Shown: positions 1 through 6,546, counted from the stretch's first letter. The stretch: 6,810 nt of DNA from Pseudomonadota bacterium (GCA_027296525.1 JAPUJA010000137.1:1-6810); one strand, 5' to 3'. Notes: generated from the sequence alone by a model not told the origin. Numbers and translations are program-made.

Positions 1-966
1 CAGGCCGAGCTCCGCGAACGGGAGGAAGAGCCCCGAGCGCGCGCCGACCACGACGCGCGCCTCGCCCGTCGCCACGGCCCGCCAGGTCTCGCGTCGCTGG
101 CGCGCGCCCAGGTCCGAGTGCCATTCGGCGGGCGTGACGGCGAAACGGCGCCGGAAGCGCTCGAGCCATTGGGCGCCGAGCGCGATCTCGGGCAACAACA
201 CGAGCACCTGCCGGTCGCGTTCGAGGGCGCCCGCGGCGGCGTCGAGATAGACTTCGGTTTTTCCGGCGCCCGTCACCCCGTCGAGCAGCATCGTGGCGAA
301 ACCACCTTGGTGTGCCCGGTCCTTGAGGCGGACGGCGGCGGCCGCTTGCTCAGGCGAAAGGGTCGCTCCCGCACGGCGCCAGTCGGGGGCTGAAAAGCGT
401 CGCGCCGCGGGCAGCTCGAGGGTTTTCAGCGCGCCCGCCTTGGCGAGCCCGCGCACGACGCCGGCTCCCACGGCGGCCTCGCGCGCGAGCTCGGTCAGGC
501 CCCGGGGCGGGCCCTCGGCGGCGAGCGCGAGCACCCGTTGGCGCGCCTTCGTCAGGCGTTTGGCCGGCCGATTGCCGAGCGCGTAGGCGATCCTGGGGGC
601 GGGCGGTTCGAGCGCCTTGGGCACGCTCATCGCCATGCGCAACACCGCGCCGCGGGGCGAGAGCGTGTAGCCCGCCACCCAGTCGACGAGACGCCGGAGG
701 CCGGACGGCATGGCCGGACAATCGAGCTCGGTCGTGACCTCCTTCAGCGACGACCCCTCGGGCGAAGGACGCTCGGAGGGTTGCTCGTCCCACACCACGC
801 CGATCATCTGGCGCCGCCCAAAAGGAACGCTGACGAAGCTGCCGGGCCTCGCGACACAGCCTTCGGGCAAGCGATAGTCGTAGACCTCGCCGAGGGGCAC
901 GGGCACGAGCACATGCACGCGTGCCGCCGATGGCGGGGCGTCGGAGGTGGCATGGGCGACACGCAT
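1..966 (-). CDS. priA: Primosomal protein N' (replication restart helicase PriA), N-terminal part, cut by window edge
   Basis: PriA is a superfamily 2 DNA helicase that recognises stalled forks and reloads the replisome. The 322 visible residues run without a stop to base 1. Residues 17-55 (VHVLVPVPLGEVYDYRLPEG, then PGSFVSVPFGRR) match the PriA 3'-DNA-binding domain. Residues 136-180 look like the winged-helix segment. The helicase domain begins near 203, with Walker A GVTGAGKT at 230-237 (K236), then LLPEIAL at 257-263, EWHSDL at 281-286 and VVVGARSGLFLPF at 305-317. The DEEH box, the zinc-binding cysteines and the C-terminus lie outside the window. The start is ATG at 966: an in-frame TAG sits two codons upstream (970-972), so the gene cannot begin further out. 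No clear Shine-Dalgarno sequence is visible, so a later GTG (for example codon 17) is possible but less likely. It is divergent from the transaldolase gene. Confidence 0.95.
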   Translation of the reverse strand, partial: MRVAHATSDAPPSAARVHVLVPVPLGEVYDYRLPEGCVARPGSFVSVPFGRRQMIGVVWDEQPSERPSPEGSSLKEVTTELDCPAMPSGLRRLVDWVAGYTLSPRGAVLRMAMSVPKALEPPAPRIAYALGNRPAKRLTKARQRVLALAAEGPPRGLTELAREAAVGAGVVRGLAKAGALKTLELPAARRFSAPDWRRAGATLSPEQAAAAVRLKDRAHQGGFATMLLDGVTGAGKTEVYLDAAAGALERDRQVLVLLPEIALGAQWLERFRRRFAVTPAEWHSDLGARQRRETWRAVATGEARVVVGARSGLFLPFAELGL

Positions 967-1043
967 CGGCTACACTCTGCCAACGAAGATGAGCGACCAC
1001 AAGGCGCCCGCCCGGACGCTTGCATCACATAAGGACGCCGCCC
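967..1043. promoter_or_regulatory. Divergent spacer between priA and the transaldolase gene
   Basis: These 77 bases separate two divergent genes, so promoters for both would be expected here or just inside the genes. I see no convincing -35/-10 pair on either strand and no clear operator-like inverted repeat. The only definite signal is the Shine-Dalgarno sequence of the transaldolase gene at the right end. The regulatory role is inferred from gene orientation alone. Confidence 0.4.
1031..1035 (+). promoter_or_regulatory. Ribosome binding site that fixes the transaldolase start
   Basis: AAGGA lies 8 bases before the ATG at 1044. An in-frame TTG at 1020 would add eight residues (HHIRTPP follows it), but it lies upstream of this site and the added residues fall outside the family's usual MKFFVDTA start. 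The ATG at 1044 is therefore chosen. Confidence 0.7.
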
Positions 1044-1709
1044 ATGAAGTTCTTCGTCGATACCGCCGACATCGCCGAGATTCGTGATCTGGCGGCGACG
1101 GGGCTGCTCGACGGGGTGACCACCAACCCCTCGCTCGTTGCCAAGAACGGCGGCGACTTCTTCGAGGTGGTCAAGGAGATCTGCGCGCTCGTGTCCGGGC
1201 CGGTGAGCGCCGAGGTGACCGCCATCGAGGTCGACGCGATGGTCGCGGAAGGGCGCAAACTCGCCGAGATCGCGCCCAACATCACGGTCAAGGTGCCGCT
1301 CACCTGGGATGGCTTGAAGGCTTGCCGCTCGCTCGCCCAAGGCGGCATCAAGGTGAACGTCACGCTCTGTTTCTCGTCCGCCCAGGCGTTGCTCGCGGCC
1401 AAGGCGGGAGCGACCTTCGTCTCGCCCTTCGTCGGGCGCTTGGACGACATCGGTCAGAACGGCATGGCGCTGATCGGCGAGATTTGCACGATCTACCGCA
1501 ACTATCCCGAGACCATCACGACGCAAGTGCTGGTCGCGTCGATTCGCCATCCCCTGCACGTCATCGAGGCGGCCAAGCTCGGCGCCCATGTGGCGACCAT
1601 CCCGCCCAAGATCTTGCGCCTGCTCGTGGCCCATCCCCTGACCGACAAGGGGCTCGCCGCATTCCTCGCCGATTGGGAGAAGACGGGCCAGGCGATCCTT
1701 GCGCGCTGA
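1044..1709 (+). CDS. Transaldolase of the small FSA/TalC type
   Basis: This 221-residue protein has the length and fold signature of the fructose-6-phosphate aldolase/TalC family, a cytosolic TIM-barrel class I aldolase. Visible landmarks are MKFFVDTADI at 1-10, GVTTNPSL at 24-31, TVKVPLTWDGLK at 81-92 with the Schiff-base lysine K83, and SPFVGRLDD at 127-135. Two residues help choose between activities. E57 (SAEVTA) and F129 (SPFVGR) align by motif with E. coli FSA Gln59 and Tyr131, and with TalB Glu96 and Phe178. Both therefore match the transaldolase state, so the likely reaction is transfer of dihydroxyacetone from sedoheptulose 7-phosphate to glyceraldehyde 3-phosphate in the pentose phosphate pathway. 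That choice is inference from motif alignment by eye. xerC follows 57 bases later on the same strand, so the two may be cotranscribed. The symbols fsa, tal and talC are all used for such genes; I leave the symbol open. Confidence 0.93.
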   Translation: MKFFVDTADIAEIRDLAATGLLDGVTTNPSLVAKNGGDFFEVVKEICALVSGPVSAEVTAIEVDAMVAEGRKLAEIAPNITVKVPLTWDGLKACRSLAQGGIKVNVTLCFSSAQALLAAKAGATFVSPFVGRLDDIGQNGMALIGEICTIYRNYPETITTQVLVASIRHPLHVIEAAKLGAHVATIPPKILRLLVAHPLTDKGLAAFLADWEKTGQAILAR

Positions 1710-1752
1710 GCCCTGGATCGGGACGTGCGGCCGGCCGGATGCGCGGGGCGCT

Positions 1753-1759
1753 GAGGAAG
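1753..1759 (+). promoter_or_regulatory. xerC ribosome binding site
   Basis: GAGGAAG lies 7 bases upstream of the xerC ATG at 1767. It overlaps an in-frame TGA (1752-1754), which excludes any start further upstream in that frame. Confidence 0.7.
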
Positions 1760-1766
1760 CCCGGCC

Positions 1767-2774
1767 ATGACCCTTGGCCCGGACGACGTTTTGAAGGGCG
1801 CGGGCGCCTTCGGGCCCCACTATTTCGCGGGCGAAGACGAGGTTCTGGCCGCCGTCGGCGGCTGGCTCGGCTGGCTCGGGGCGGAGCGGCGCGTCTCGCC
1901 CCACACCTTCGAATCCTACGGTCGCGATCTCGCGGGGTTCTTGAAGTTCATCACCCTGCATCGCGGGGGCCGGCCAGGGCTTTCGGATCTCGAAGGGCTC
2001 ACGCCGGCGGATTTTCGCGCCTATCTCGCGAAGCGCGTGGGCGAGGGGAGGAGCAAGGCGTCGAACGCGCGCGCGGTTTCGGTCTTGCGCGGCTTCTTCC
2101 GCTATCTCGAGCAGACCGGTCGGCGCAAAAATAGAGCCATCGGCGGCTTGCGTGCGCCCCGGCTCGATCGGCGGCTGCCCCGCCCTCTGAGCCCGGCGGA
2201 GGCCGAGGCCGTGCTCTCGGCGGCGGGCGAGGCTGGGCGCGAGCGCTCACGGGGCGTGCCCGAGCCCGAATGGCTCGCGAAGCGGGACCTCGCGCTCTTT
2301 CTTCTGCTCTATGGCGCCGGGCTTCGCATCGGCGAGGCGTTGAACCTCGGGCGGGGTGATATCGCCCCGGACGCCGAGGCGATCGTGATCATGGGAAAAG
2401 GCCGCAAGGAACGTAAGGTCCCGATCCTTGCCGTCGTGGGAGCGGCGCTCGCCGATTATCTCGACGCCTGCCCGTTCGAGGCGCCGCGCGGTGCGCCGCT
2501 GTTTTTTGGACGGCGGGGGGGACGTCTGGGGGCTGGCGTCGTCCAGGCGCGCCTGCGCCGTTTGCGGGCCGCGCTCGACTTGCCGGAGAGCGCGACGCCC
2601 CACGCGCTCCGGCACAGTTTCGCGACCCACCTGCTCGAAGGTGGCGCGGACCTTCGAACGATCCAGGAGTTGCTCGGCCATGCGAGCCTCTCGACCACGC
2701 AGCATTACACCGAGGTCGACGAGGCGGGGCTCCTGAAGGCCTATCGTGGGGCCCATCCTCGCGCCCGGGGCTAG
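1767..2774 (+). CDS. xerC: Tyrosine recombinase XerC
   Basis: XerC works with XerD at the chromosomal dif site to resolve chromosome dimers before division. The 335-residue protein has an N-terminal SAM-like core-binding domain (about 26-117, with the SPHTFESYGRDL stretch) and a C-terminal catalytic domain (about 140-330). All six catalytic positions of tyrosine recombinases are visible: R187 in GAGLRIGE, K211 in GKGRKERKVP, H279 and R282 in TPHALRHSFATHLL, H305 in LLGHASLSTTQ, and the nucleophile Y314 in QHYT. It should therefore be active. It is slightly longer than the roughly 300-residue enterobacterial XerC, with extra residues at the N-terminus and a charged insertion near 154-170 before the first catalytic arginine. 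An in-frame TGA at 1752 and a good ribosome binding site fix the start. Choosing XerC over XerD rests on general resemblance and on gene neighbours typical of alphaproteobacteria. No phage or integron genes are nearby, so a mobile integrase is unlikely. Confidence 0.93.
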   Translation: MTLGPDDVLKGAGAFGPHYFAGEDEVLAAVGGWLGWLGAERRVSPHTFESYGRDLAGFLKFITLHRGGRPGLSDLEGLTPADFRAYLAKRVGEGRSKASNARAVSVLRGFFRYLEQTGRRKNRAIGGLRAPRLDRRLPRPLSPAEAEAVLSAAGEAGRERSRGVPEPEWLAKRDLALFLLLYGAGLRIGEALNLGRGDIAPDAEAIVIMGKGRKERKVPILAVVGAALADYLDACPFEAPRGAPLFFGRRGGRLGAGVVQARLRRLRAALDLPESATPHALRHSFATHLLEGGADLRTIQELLGHASLSTTQHYTEVDEAGLLKAYRGAHPRARG

Positions 2775-2915
2775 GGTGCGTGCTCGTAAAGAGCGCTCGC
2801 CTCGGATCGGGAGCCTGGTCGGCGGGCTTGAGGCGGGGAATTCCGGTTAAGATGGCCGCAATGAACCGAAATATCGCCGAAACACTTTCAAACACGCGCA
2901 GAAGGATTCTTGGAC
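2775..2915. other. Intergenic gap upstream of the MOSC gene
   Basis: This 141-base gap is the largest gene-free stretch in the window. Its 3' half is visibly more AT-rich than its surroundings, which suits a promoter region for the MOSC gene. Signals are weak: a TTGAGG at 2828-2833 and a TAAGAT at 2848-2853 are only 14 bases apart, too close for a standard sigma-70 promoter. A short palindrome GGAATTCC lies at 2837-2844. No stem followed by a T-run marks an xerC terminator. I see nothing like a dif site or an attachment site. Confidence 0.35.
2901..2906 (+). promoter_or_regulatory. Ribosome binding site that fixes the MOSC gene start
   Basis: GAAGGA lies 9 bases before the ATG at 2916 but only 3 bases before the alternative in-frame TTG at 2910. 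The spacing favours the ATG, which gives a protein two residues shorter. Confidence 0.65.
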
Positions 2916-3755
2916 ATGAGTGTCATCGGAAAAGTCGATAGCCTCTGGCGCTATCCGGTCAAGAGCATGGGGGGCGAGGGGCTGGAGGAGGCGTTCATTG
3001 GATTTTCTGGCGTCTATGGCGACCGCCTCTTCGCCTTCAAGAGTTCCGCCAGTCCCAAGGGGTTCCCCTATCTGACGGGGCGGGAGCAGAAGGAGATGCT
3101 GCTCTATCGCCCTCGGTTCCGTCACCCGGAAAAAGCCGCGCGGCCCGCGAATTTGACCGAAGCGGAGAGCATGGCGCCCGGCATAACCCCGCTCTTCGCC
3201 GAGCGTGCGGACCTCGTCGTCGATGTCGAGACGCCATCGGGCGAGGTGCTCGCGGTTGACGACCCCCGACTGATCCGCATGCTCGGCGAGCGGATCGGCG
3301 ATAAGCACGCCCTCACTCTGTTACGGTCGGAACGCGCCTTGACGGATTGTCGCCCGGTCTCGCTCTTCGCGCTTCAAAGCGCTCGGCGGCTCGGCGATGA
3401 GATCGGAGCCGCCATCGACAAGCGGCGCTTTCGGGCGAACATCTATATGGATCTCGGATCCGCGGCCGCCTTCGTCGAGGATAGCTTCGTTGGCCGAACG
3501 CTGCGGATCGGATCGAAGGCGGTGATCGCGATTCTCGAACGCGACCCGCGCTGCAAGATGATCACGCTCGATCCCGATACGGCCGAACCGAACCCAGAGG
3601 TGCTGCGGAAGGTCGTCGAGGCCCACGATGGCAAGGCCGGAGTCTATGGCGCCGTCCTGGTGGAGGGAACAGTGCGCCGGGGCGACGAGATCGAACTGCT
3701 GAACTCGTCTCCGCCGGCTGCAGGCGTGATCGAGCCGTCGGAGACATCGGGATAA
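2916..3755 (+). CDS. Stand-alone MOSC domain protein (MOSC N-terminal barrel plus MOSC domain)
   Basis: The 279-residue protein resembles the YcbX/mARC group of molybdenum-cofactor sulfurase C-terminal domain proteins. The N-terminal beta-barrel part (about 1-120) has LWRYPVKSMGGE at 10-21 and YGDRLFAF at 34-41. The MOSC domain follows, with DCRPVSLF at 144-151, KRRFRANIYMDL at 169-180, FVGRTLRIGSKA at 191-202, RDPRCKMITLDPDT at 209-222 and GVYGAVLVEGTVRRGDEIEL at 242-261. C213 sits where mARC and related proteins carry the cysteine that binds molybdenum, so cofactor binding is plausible. I see no ferredoxin-like Cys-rich domain, no signal peptide and no membrane segment, so this is a cytosolic MOSC-only protein that would need a separate electron donor. 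Family members reduce N-hydroxylated compounds or handle sulfur/cofactor transfer; the substrate here cannot be read from sequence. It lies 141 bases after xerC and converges on lpdA. Neither neighbour suggests a role. Confidence 0.88.
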   Translation: MSVIGKVDSLWRYPVKSMGGEGLEEAFIGFSGVYGDRLFAFKSSASPKGFPYLTGREQKEMLLYRPRFRHPEKAARPANLTEAESMAPGITPLFAERADLVVDVETPSGEVLAVDDPRLIRMLGERIGDKHALTLLRSERALTDCRPVSLFALQSARRLGDEIGAAIDKRRFRANIYMDLGSAAAFVEDSFVGRTLRIGSKAVIAILERDPRCKMITLDPDTAEPNPEVLRKVVEAHDGKAGVYGAVLVEGTVRRGDEIELLNSSPPAAGVIEPSETSG

Positions 3756-3789
3756 GGCGCGCGGCCCATCACCCTTTCGGGTGTGCGCC
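3756..3789. terminator. GC-rich hairpin between convergent MOSC and lpdA genes (candidate bidirectional terminator)
   Basis: The 34 bases between the two stop codons can fold into a perfect CACCC/GGGTG stem with a TTTC loop (3770-3783). A second stem, GGCGC (3756-3760) with GCGCC (3785-3789), flanks it across a 9-base bulge. Neither strand has a T-run after the stem, so a classic intrinsic terminator is not shown. The convergent gene arrangement is the main reason to suspect termination here. Confidence 0.45.
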
Positions 3790-5199
3790 CTAAAGATGAA
3801 TGGGGCCGTCGCCGAGCGCGAGGGCGGCTTCCTTCATCGCCTCGTTGAGCGAGGGGTGGGCGTGGCAGGTGCGCGCGATGTCTTCGGCCGAGGCGCCGAA
3901 CTCCATGGCGAGCACGGCCTCGGCAATGAGCGTGCCGGCATCATGGCCGATGATGTGGACGCCGAGCACCCGATCGGTCTCGGCCGCGCTTAGGATCTTG
4001 ACGAAGCCCTCGAGCTTCGACATCGCGCGCGCGCGCGCGTTCGCGAGATAGGGGAACTTGCCCACGCGGTAGTCGATGCCGGCCACCTTGAGCTGCTCCT
4101 CGGTCTTGCCCACTGCGGCGACCTCGGGCTCGGTGTAGACGACGCCGGGGATCGCGTCGTCGTTCACATGGCTCTTCTGACCGGCGATGACCTCGGCGGC
4201 GGCGACGCCTTCGTCCTCGGCCTTGTGGGCGAGCATCGGTCCCTCGATGACGTCGCCGATCGCGTAGATGCCTTCGACATTCGTCTGATAACGCGCGTCC
4301 ACCATGACGCGGCCCTTCTCGTCGAGCGCGACGCCCGCCTCGTCGAGCCCGAGTCCCGCGACATAGGGCCGCCGCCCGATGGCCACGAGCACGACGTCGA
4401 CCTCGAGCGTCTCCTCATTGCCGCCTCCGGCTGACTCGATGGCGACGCGCAGCGTCTCGCCGTTGCGCTCGATGCCCGCGACCTTGGTTTCGAGCTTGAA
4501 GACCATGCCCTGGCGACCCAGGACTTTCTGAAACGCTTGGGAAACCTCCCGGTCCATTCCCGGCGTGATCGTGTCGAGCAGCTCGACCACCGTGACCTGG
4601 CTGCCGAGCCGCCGCCAGACCGAGCCGAGCTCGAGCCCGATATAGCCCGCGCCGACGACCACCAGGCGCTCGGGCACCGCCTTCAGATCGAGCGCGCCGG
4701 TCGAGCTGACGATACGCTCTTCGTCGATGGCGACGCCCGGAAACGGCATGCTCTCCGAGCCGGTCGCGATCACGATGTTGCTCGCGTTGACCGTCTCGGA
4801 ATCACCTTCCGAGCGGCTCACCATGAGCTCGCGCCGGCCCGTGAGCCGCGCCGTGCCGCGGATATGCGCCACCTTGTTTTTCTTGAACAGATGGGCGACC
4901 CCCTTGGTCAGCGTCTCGACCACCTCGTCCTTGTGATCCATCATCGCGTCGAGGTCGAGCGCGACCTCGCCCAAGGTGATGCCGTGCTTCTCGAGCCCCT
5001 GCTTGGCCTCCGCGTATTGCTCGCTCGTGTGCAGAAGTGCCTTGGAGGGAATGCAGCCGATGTTGAGACAGGTGCCGCCGAGGGTCGCGTCCTTCTCGAT
5101 GCAAGCGACCTTCAAGCCCAACTGGGCGGCGCGGATCGCGGCGACATAGCCGCCCGGCCCGGCGCCGATGACGGCAAGGTCATATTGGGTCTCGCTCAT
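3790..5199 (-). CDS. lpdA: Dihydrolipoyl dehydrogenase (E3 of the 2-oxoglutarate dehydrogenase complex)
   Basis: This 469-residue flavoprotein reoxidises the dihydrolipoyl arm of E2 and passes electrons through FAD to NAD+. The FAD-binding motif GAGPGG is at 12-17. The redox-active disulfide is C44/C49 in GGTCLNIGCIPSKALL. The NAD-binding motif GAGYIG is at 183-188, the second FAD contact YAIGDV is at 312-317, and the C-terminal dimer interface carries the catalytic His-Glu pair H448/E453 in HAHPSLNEA. Length and order of motifs are normal for a complete enzyme without an N-terminal lipoyl domain. The ATG at 5199 has an AAGGGA 10 bases upstream (5210-5215). It is the third gene of sucA-sucB-lpdA, 36 bases after sucB, so it is probably the E3 dedicated to that complex, though it could also serve pyruvate dehydrogenase. 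An alternating CG run at 4024-4039 encodes part of the ARARAM stretch. Confidence 0.97.
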   Translation of the reverse strand: MSETQYDLAVIGAGPGGYVAAIRAAQLGLKVACIEKDATLGGTCLNIGCIPSKALLHTSEQYAEAKQGLEKHGITLGEVALDLDAMMDHKDEVVETLTKGVAHLFKKNKVAHIRGTARLTGRRELMVSRSEGDSETVNASNIVIATGSESMPFPGVAIDEERIVSSTGALDLKAVPERLVVVGAGYIGLELGSVWRRLGSQVTVVELLDTITPGMDREVSQAFQKVLGRQGMVFKLETKVAGIERNGETLRVAIESAGGGNEETLEVDVVLVAIGRRPYVAGLGLDEAGVALDEKGRVMVDARYQTNVEGIYAIGDVIEGPMLAHKAEDEGVAAAEVIAGQKSHVNDDAIPGVVYTEPEVAAVGKTEEQLKVAGIDYRVGKFPYLANARARAMSKLEGFVKILSAAETDRVLGVHIIGHDAGTLIAEAVLAMEFGASAEDIARTCHAHPSLNEAMKEAALALGDGPIHL

Positions 5200-5235
5200 G
5201 ACACCGGTTTCCCTTGGGCGCCCGAGGACGCCTCG
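5200..5235 (-). other. sucB-lpdA spacer with a small hairpin
   Basis: The 36-base spacer starts, directly after the sucB stop, with CGAGG-CGT-CCTCG on the minus strand (5223-5235), a 5-bp stem with a 3-base loop. No T-run follows, so it is unlikely to stop transcription; it might pause ribosomes or protect the upstream message. The lpdA ribosome binding site AAGGGA (5210-5215) lies just downstream and outside the stem. Confidence 0.35.
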
Positions 5236-6546
5236 CTAGAGGTCGAGCAGCAGCCGCTCCGGGTCCTCGATGCACTCCTTGATGCGCACCAGGAAGGTGA
5301 CCGCGCCGCGCCCGTCGATCAGGCGGTGATCGTAACTCACGGCCAGATACATCATCGGCCGGATCTCGACCTTCCCGTCGATCACCATGGGCCGCTCGGC
5401 GATCTTGTGCATGCCCAGTATAGCCGACTGCGGCGGATTGATGATGGGCGTGGACATGAGCGAGCCGAAGATCCCGCCATTGGTGATCGTGAAGGTGCCG
5501 CCGGAGAGGTCTTCCATGGAGAGGCGCCCTTCCCGCGCCTTGACGGCGAGCTCGGCAATCGACGTCTCGATGTCGGCGAAACTCATCCGGTCGGCGTCGC
5601 GCAACACGGGCACGACGAGTCCTTGCGGCGTGCTCACGGCAACGCCGATATGATAGTAATTCTTGTAAACGATATCGTCGCCTTCGATCTCGGCGTTCGC
5701 CTCCGGGATCTCCTTCAGCGCATTTATCGCCGCCTTCACGAAGAAGGACATGAAGCCGAGCTTCACCCCGTGCTTCTTCTCGAAGCTCTCGCGATGCTCG
5801 GAACGAAGCGCGCGCACCCGCGACATGTCCGCCTCGTTGAAGGTGGTGAGCATCGCGGCCGTGGCCTGCGCCTCCTTGAGGCGCTCGGCGATGCGCTTGC
5901 GCAGGCGCGTCATGCGCACCCGCGTCTCACGCGCCGCCTCCGGGCGGGGGCCGGAGTCCCGGGGGCCGGAGTCCCGGGGGCCGGCAGGCTCGGGGGCCGG
6001 AGCCCCGGGGGCCGGAGCCCCGGGGGCCGGAGTCCCGGGGGCCGCTGGGGCCCTCCCTTCGATCGTAGCCAAGACGTCGCCTTTCAGGATGCGCCCGCCC
6101 TTGCCGCTGCCCGCGATGCTTTGGGCGTCGAGCTCGTTCTCGGCGACGAGCTTGCGCACGGCGGGTGACAGGACAGGGGTCTCAAGCACTTCGGTGGCCG
6201 GCGCTTGTGCAGGCGGGGCGGCCACTCTTTGGGGGGCGGCGGGTTGTGGGGCCGCGGGCTCGCTCGACGCCGCGCCCGCCGTCAGGGTCTCGACCGGCGC
6301 GGCCGGTTTTTCGCCCCCTTCCTCGATGCGGCCCAAGAGGGCGCCGACCTCGACATCCGTGCCCTCGGGCACCGTGATCTCGGCGAGCGTGCCCGAAACC
6401 GGTGCGTTCACCTCGAGCGTGACCTTCTCGGTTTCGAGCTCGAGGAGCGGCTCGTCGGCCGTCACCGTCTCGCCTTGGGATTTAAACCAGCGCGCGACGG
6501 TGGCTTCGGTCACCGATTCGCCCAGCGGGGGGACCTTGATTTCCAT
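5236..6546 (-). CDS. sucB: Dihydrolipoyl succinyltransferase (E2 of the 2-oxoglutarate dehydrogenase complex)
   Basis: The 436-residue protein (also called odhB) forms the core of the complex and transfers succinyl from lipoate to CoA. A single lipoyl domain covers about 1-77, with the lipoylated lysine K41 in LETEKVTLEV. A Pro/Ala linker follows (about 78-124). The peripheral subunit-binding domain is at 126-161 (LSPAVRKLVAENELD, GSGKGGRILKGDVL). A second linker (about 164-205) contains the tandem repeat described separately. The catalytic domain runs from about 208 to the end, with RMTRLRKRIAERL at 211-223, TFTITNGGIFGS at 351-362 (T355 matches E. coli Thr323 by spacing) and the active-site H407 and D411 in SYDHRLIDGRG. 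The open frame continues upstream towards sucA, but the ATG at 6546 begins the family-typical MEIKVPPLGESV and has GAGGAC 9 bases upstream (6556-6561). The TNGGIFGS and YDHRLIDG forms fit succinyltransferase rather than acetyltransferase, and the sucA/lpdA neighbours agree. Confidence 0.97.
   Translation of the reverse strand: MEIKVPPLGESVTEATVARWFKSQGETVTADEPLLELETEKVTLEVNAPVSGTLAEITVPEGTDVEVGALLGRIEEGGEKPAAPVETLTAGAASSEPAAPQPAAPQRVAAPPAQAPATEVLETPVLSPAVRKLVAENELDAQSIAGSGKGGRILKGDVLATIEGRAPAAPGTPAPGAPAPGAPAPEPAGPRDSGPRDSGPRPEAARETRVRMTRLRKRIAERLKEAQATAAMLTTFNEADMSRVRALRSEHRESFEKKHGVKLGFMSFFVKAAINALKEIPEANAEIEGDDIVYKNYYHIGVAVSTPQGLVVPVLRDADRMSFADIETSIAELAVKAREGRLSMEDLSGGTFTITNGGIFGSLMSTPIINPPQSAILGMHKIAERPMVIDGKVEIRPMMYLAVSYDHRLIDGRGAVTFLVRIKECIEDPERLLLDL
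5946..6036. repeat. 15-bp GC-rich tandem repeat inside sucB (second linker)
   Basis: On the plus strand the unit is GGGGGCCGGAGTCCC. Copies are at 5946-5960, 5961-5975, a divergent 16-base copy at 5976-5991 (GGGGGCCGGCAGGCTC), then 5992-6006, 6007-6021 (both with AGCCCC in place of AGTCCC) and 6022-6036; a partial unit follows at 6037-6043. Read as sucB codons, the three copies nearest the gene start give GTPAP, GAPAP and GAPAP (171-185), the odd copy gives EPAGP (186-190), and the last two give RDSGP twice (191-200). The single extra base in the odd copy changes the phase in which the same DNA unit is translated. The segment is probably a flexible linker in the protein. Confidence 0.9.

Noticed and set aside
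350..1000. A 216-codon minus-strand frame in the priA region
   Set aside because: It is out of frame with PriA. The PriA frame from 966 to 1 shows the DNA-binding domain, Walker A and later motifs without a stop.
989..1087. Small plus-strand frame starting at ATG 989 in the priA-transaldolase spacer
   Set aside because: It has 32 codons, no ribosome binding site, an Arg-rich tail and overlap with the transaldolase start; it is best explained as chance.
804..1961. A 385-codon open frame on the minus strand, antisense to the transaldolase and the start of xerC, overlapping the start of priA
   Set aside because: The transaldolase and XerC frames on the other strand have clear catalytic motifs and ribosome binding sites. 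This frame has low-complexity composition and no domain.
1322..2134. A 270-codon plus-strand frame spanning the transaldolase-xerC junction
   Set aside because: It is an out-of-frame, Arg-rich reading through two real genes with no domain or ribosome binding site.
2226..2276. Extra charged segment of XerC (residues 154-170) as a possible novel domain
   Set aside because: Alphaproteobacterial XerC proteins commonly vary in length here, and the segment is too short to be a domain.
2828..2853. Possible sigma-70 promoter TTGAGG / TAAGAT upstream of the MOSC gene
   Set aside because: The 14-base spacing is too short and both boxes are imperfect; it is not supportable as a promoter call.
2775..2915. 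Possible dif or attachment site next to xerC
   Set aside because: No two 11-base half-sites around a 6-base centre can be seen, and xerC genes are usually not adjacent to dif.
4537..6168. A 543-codon open frame on the plus strand, antisense to sucB and lpdA
   Set aside because: It covers parts of two well-supported genes and the spacer between them. Its His/Asp/Arg-rich translation looks like the complement of GC-rich codons and shows no recognisable domain. Long antisense frames are expected at this base composition.
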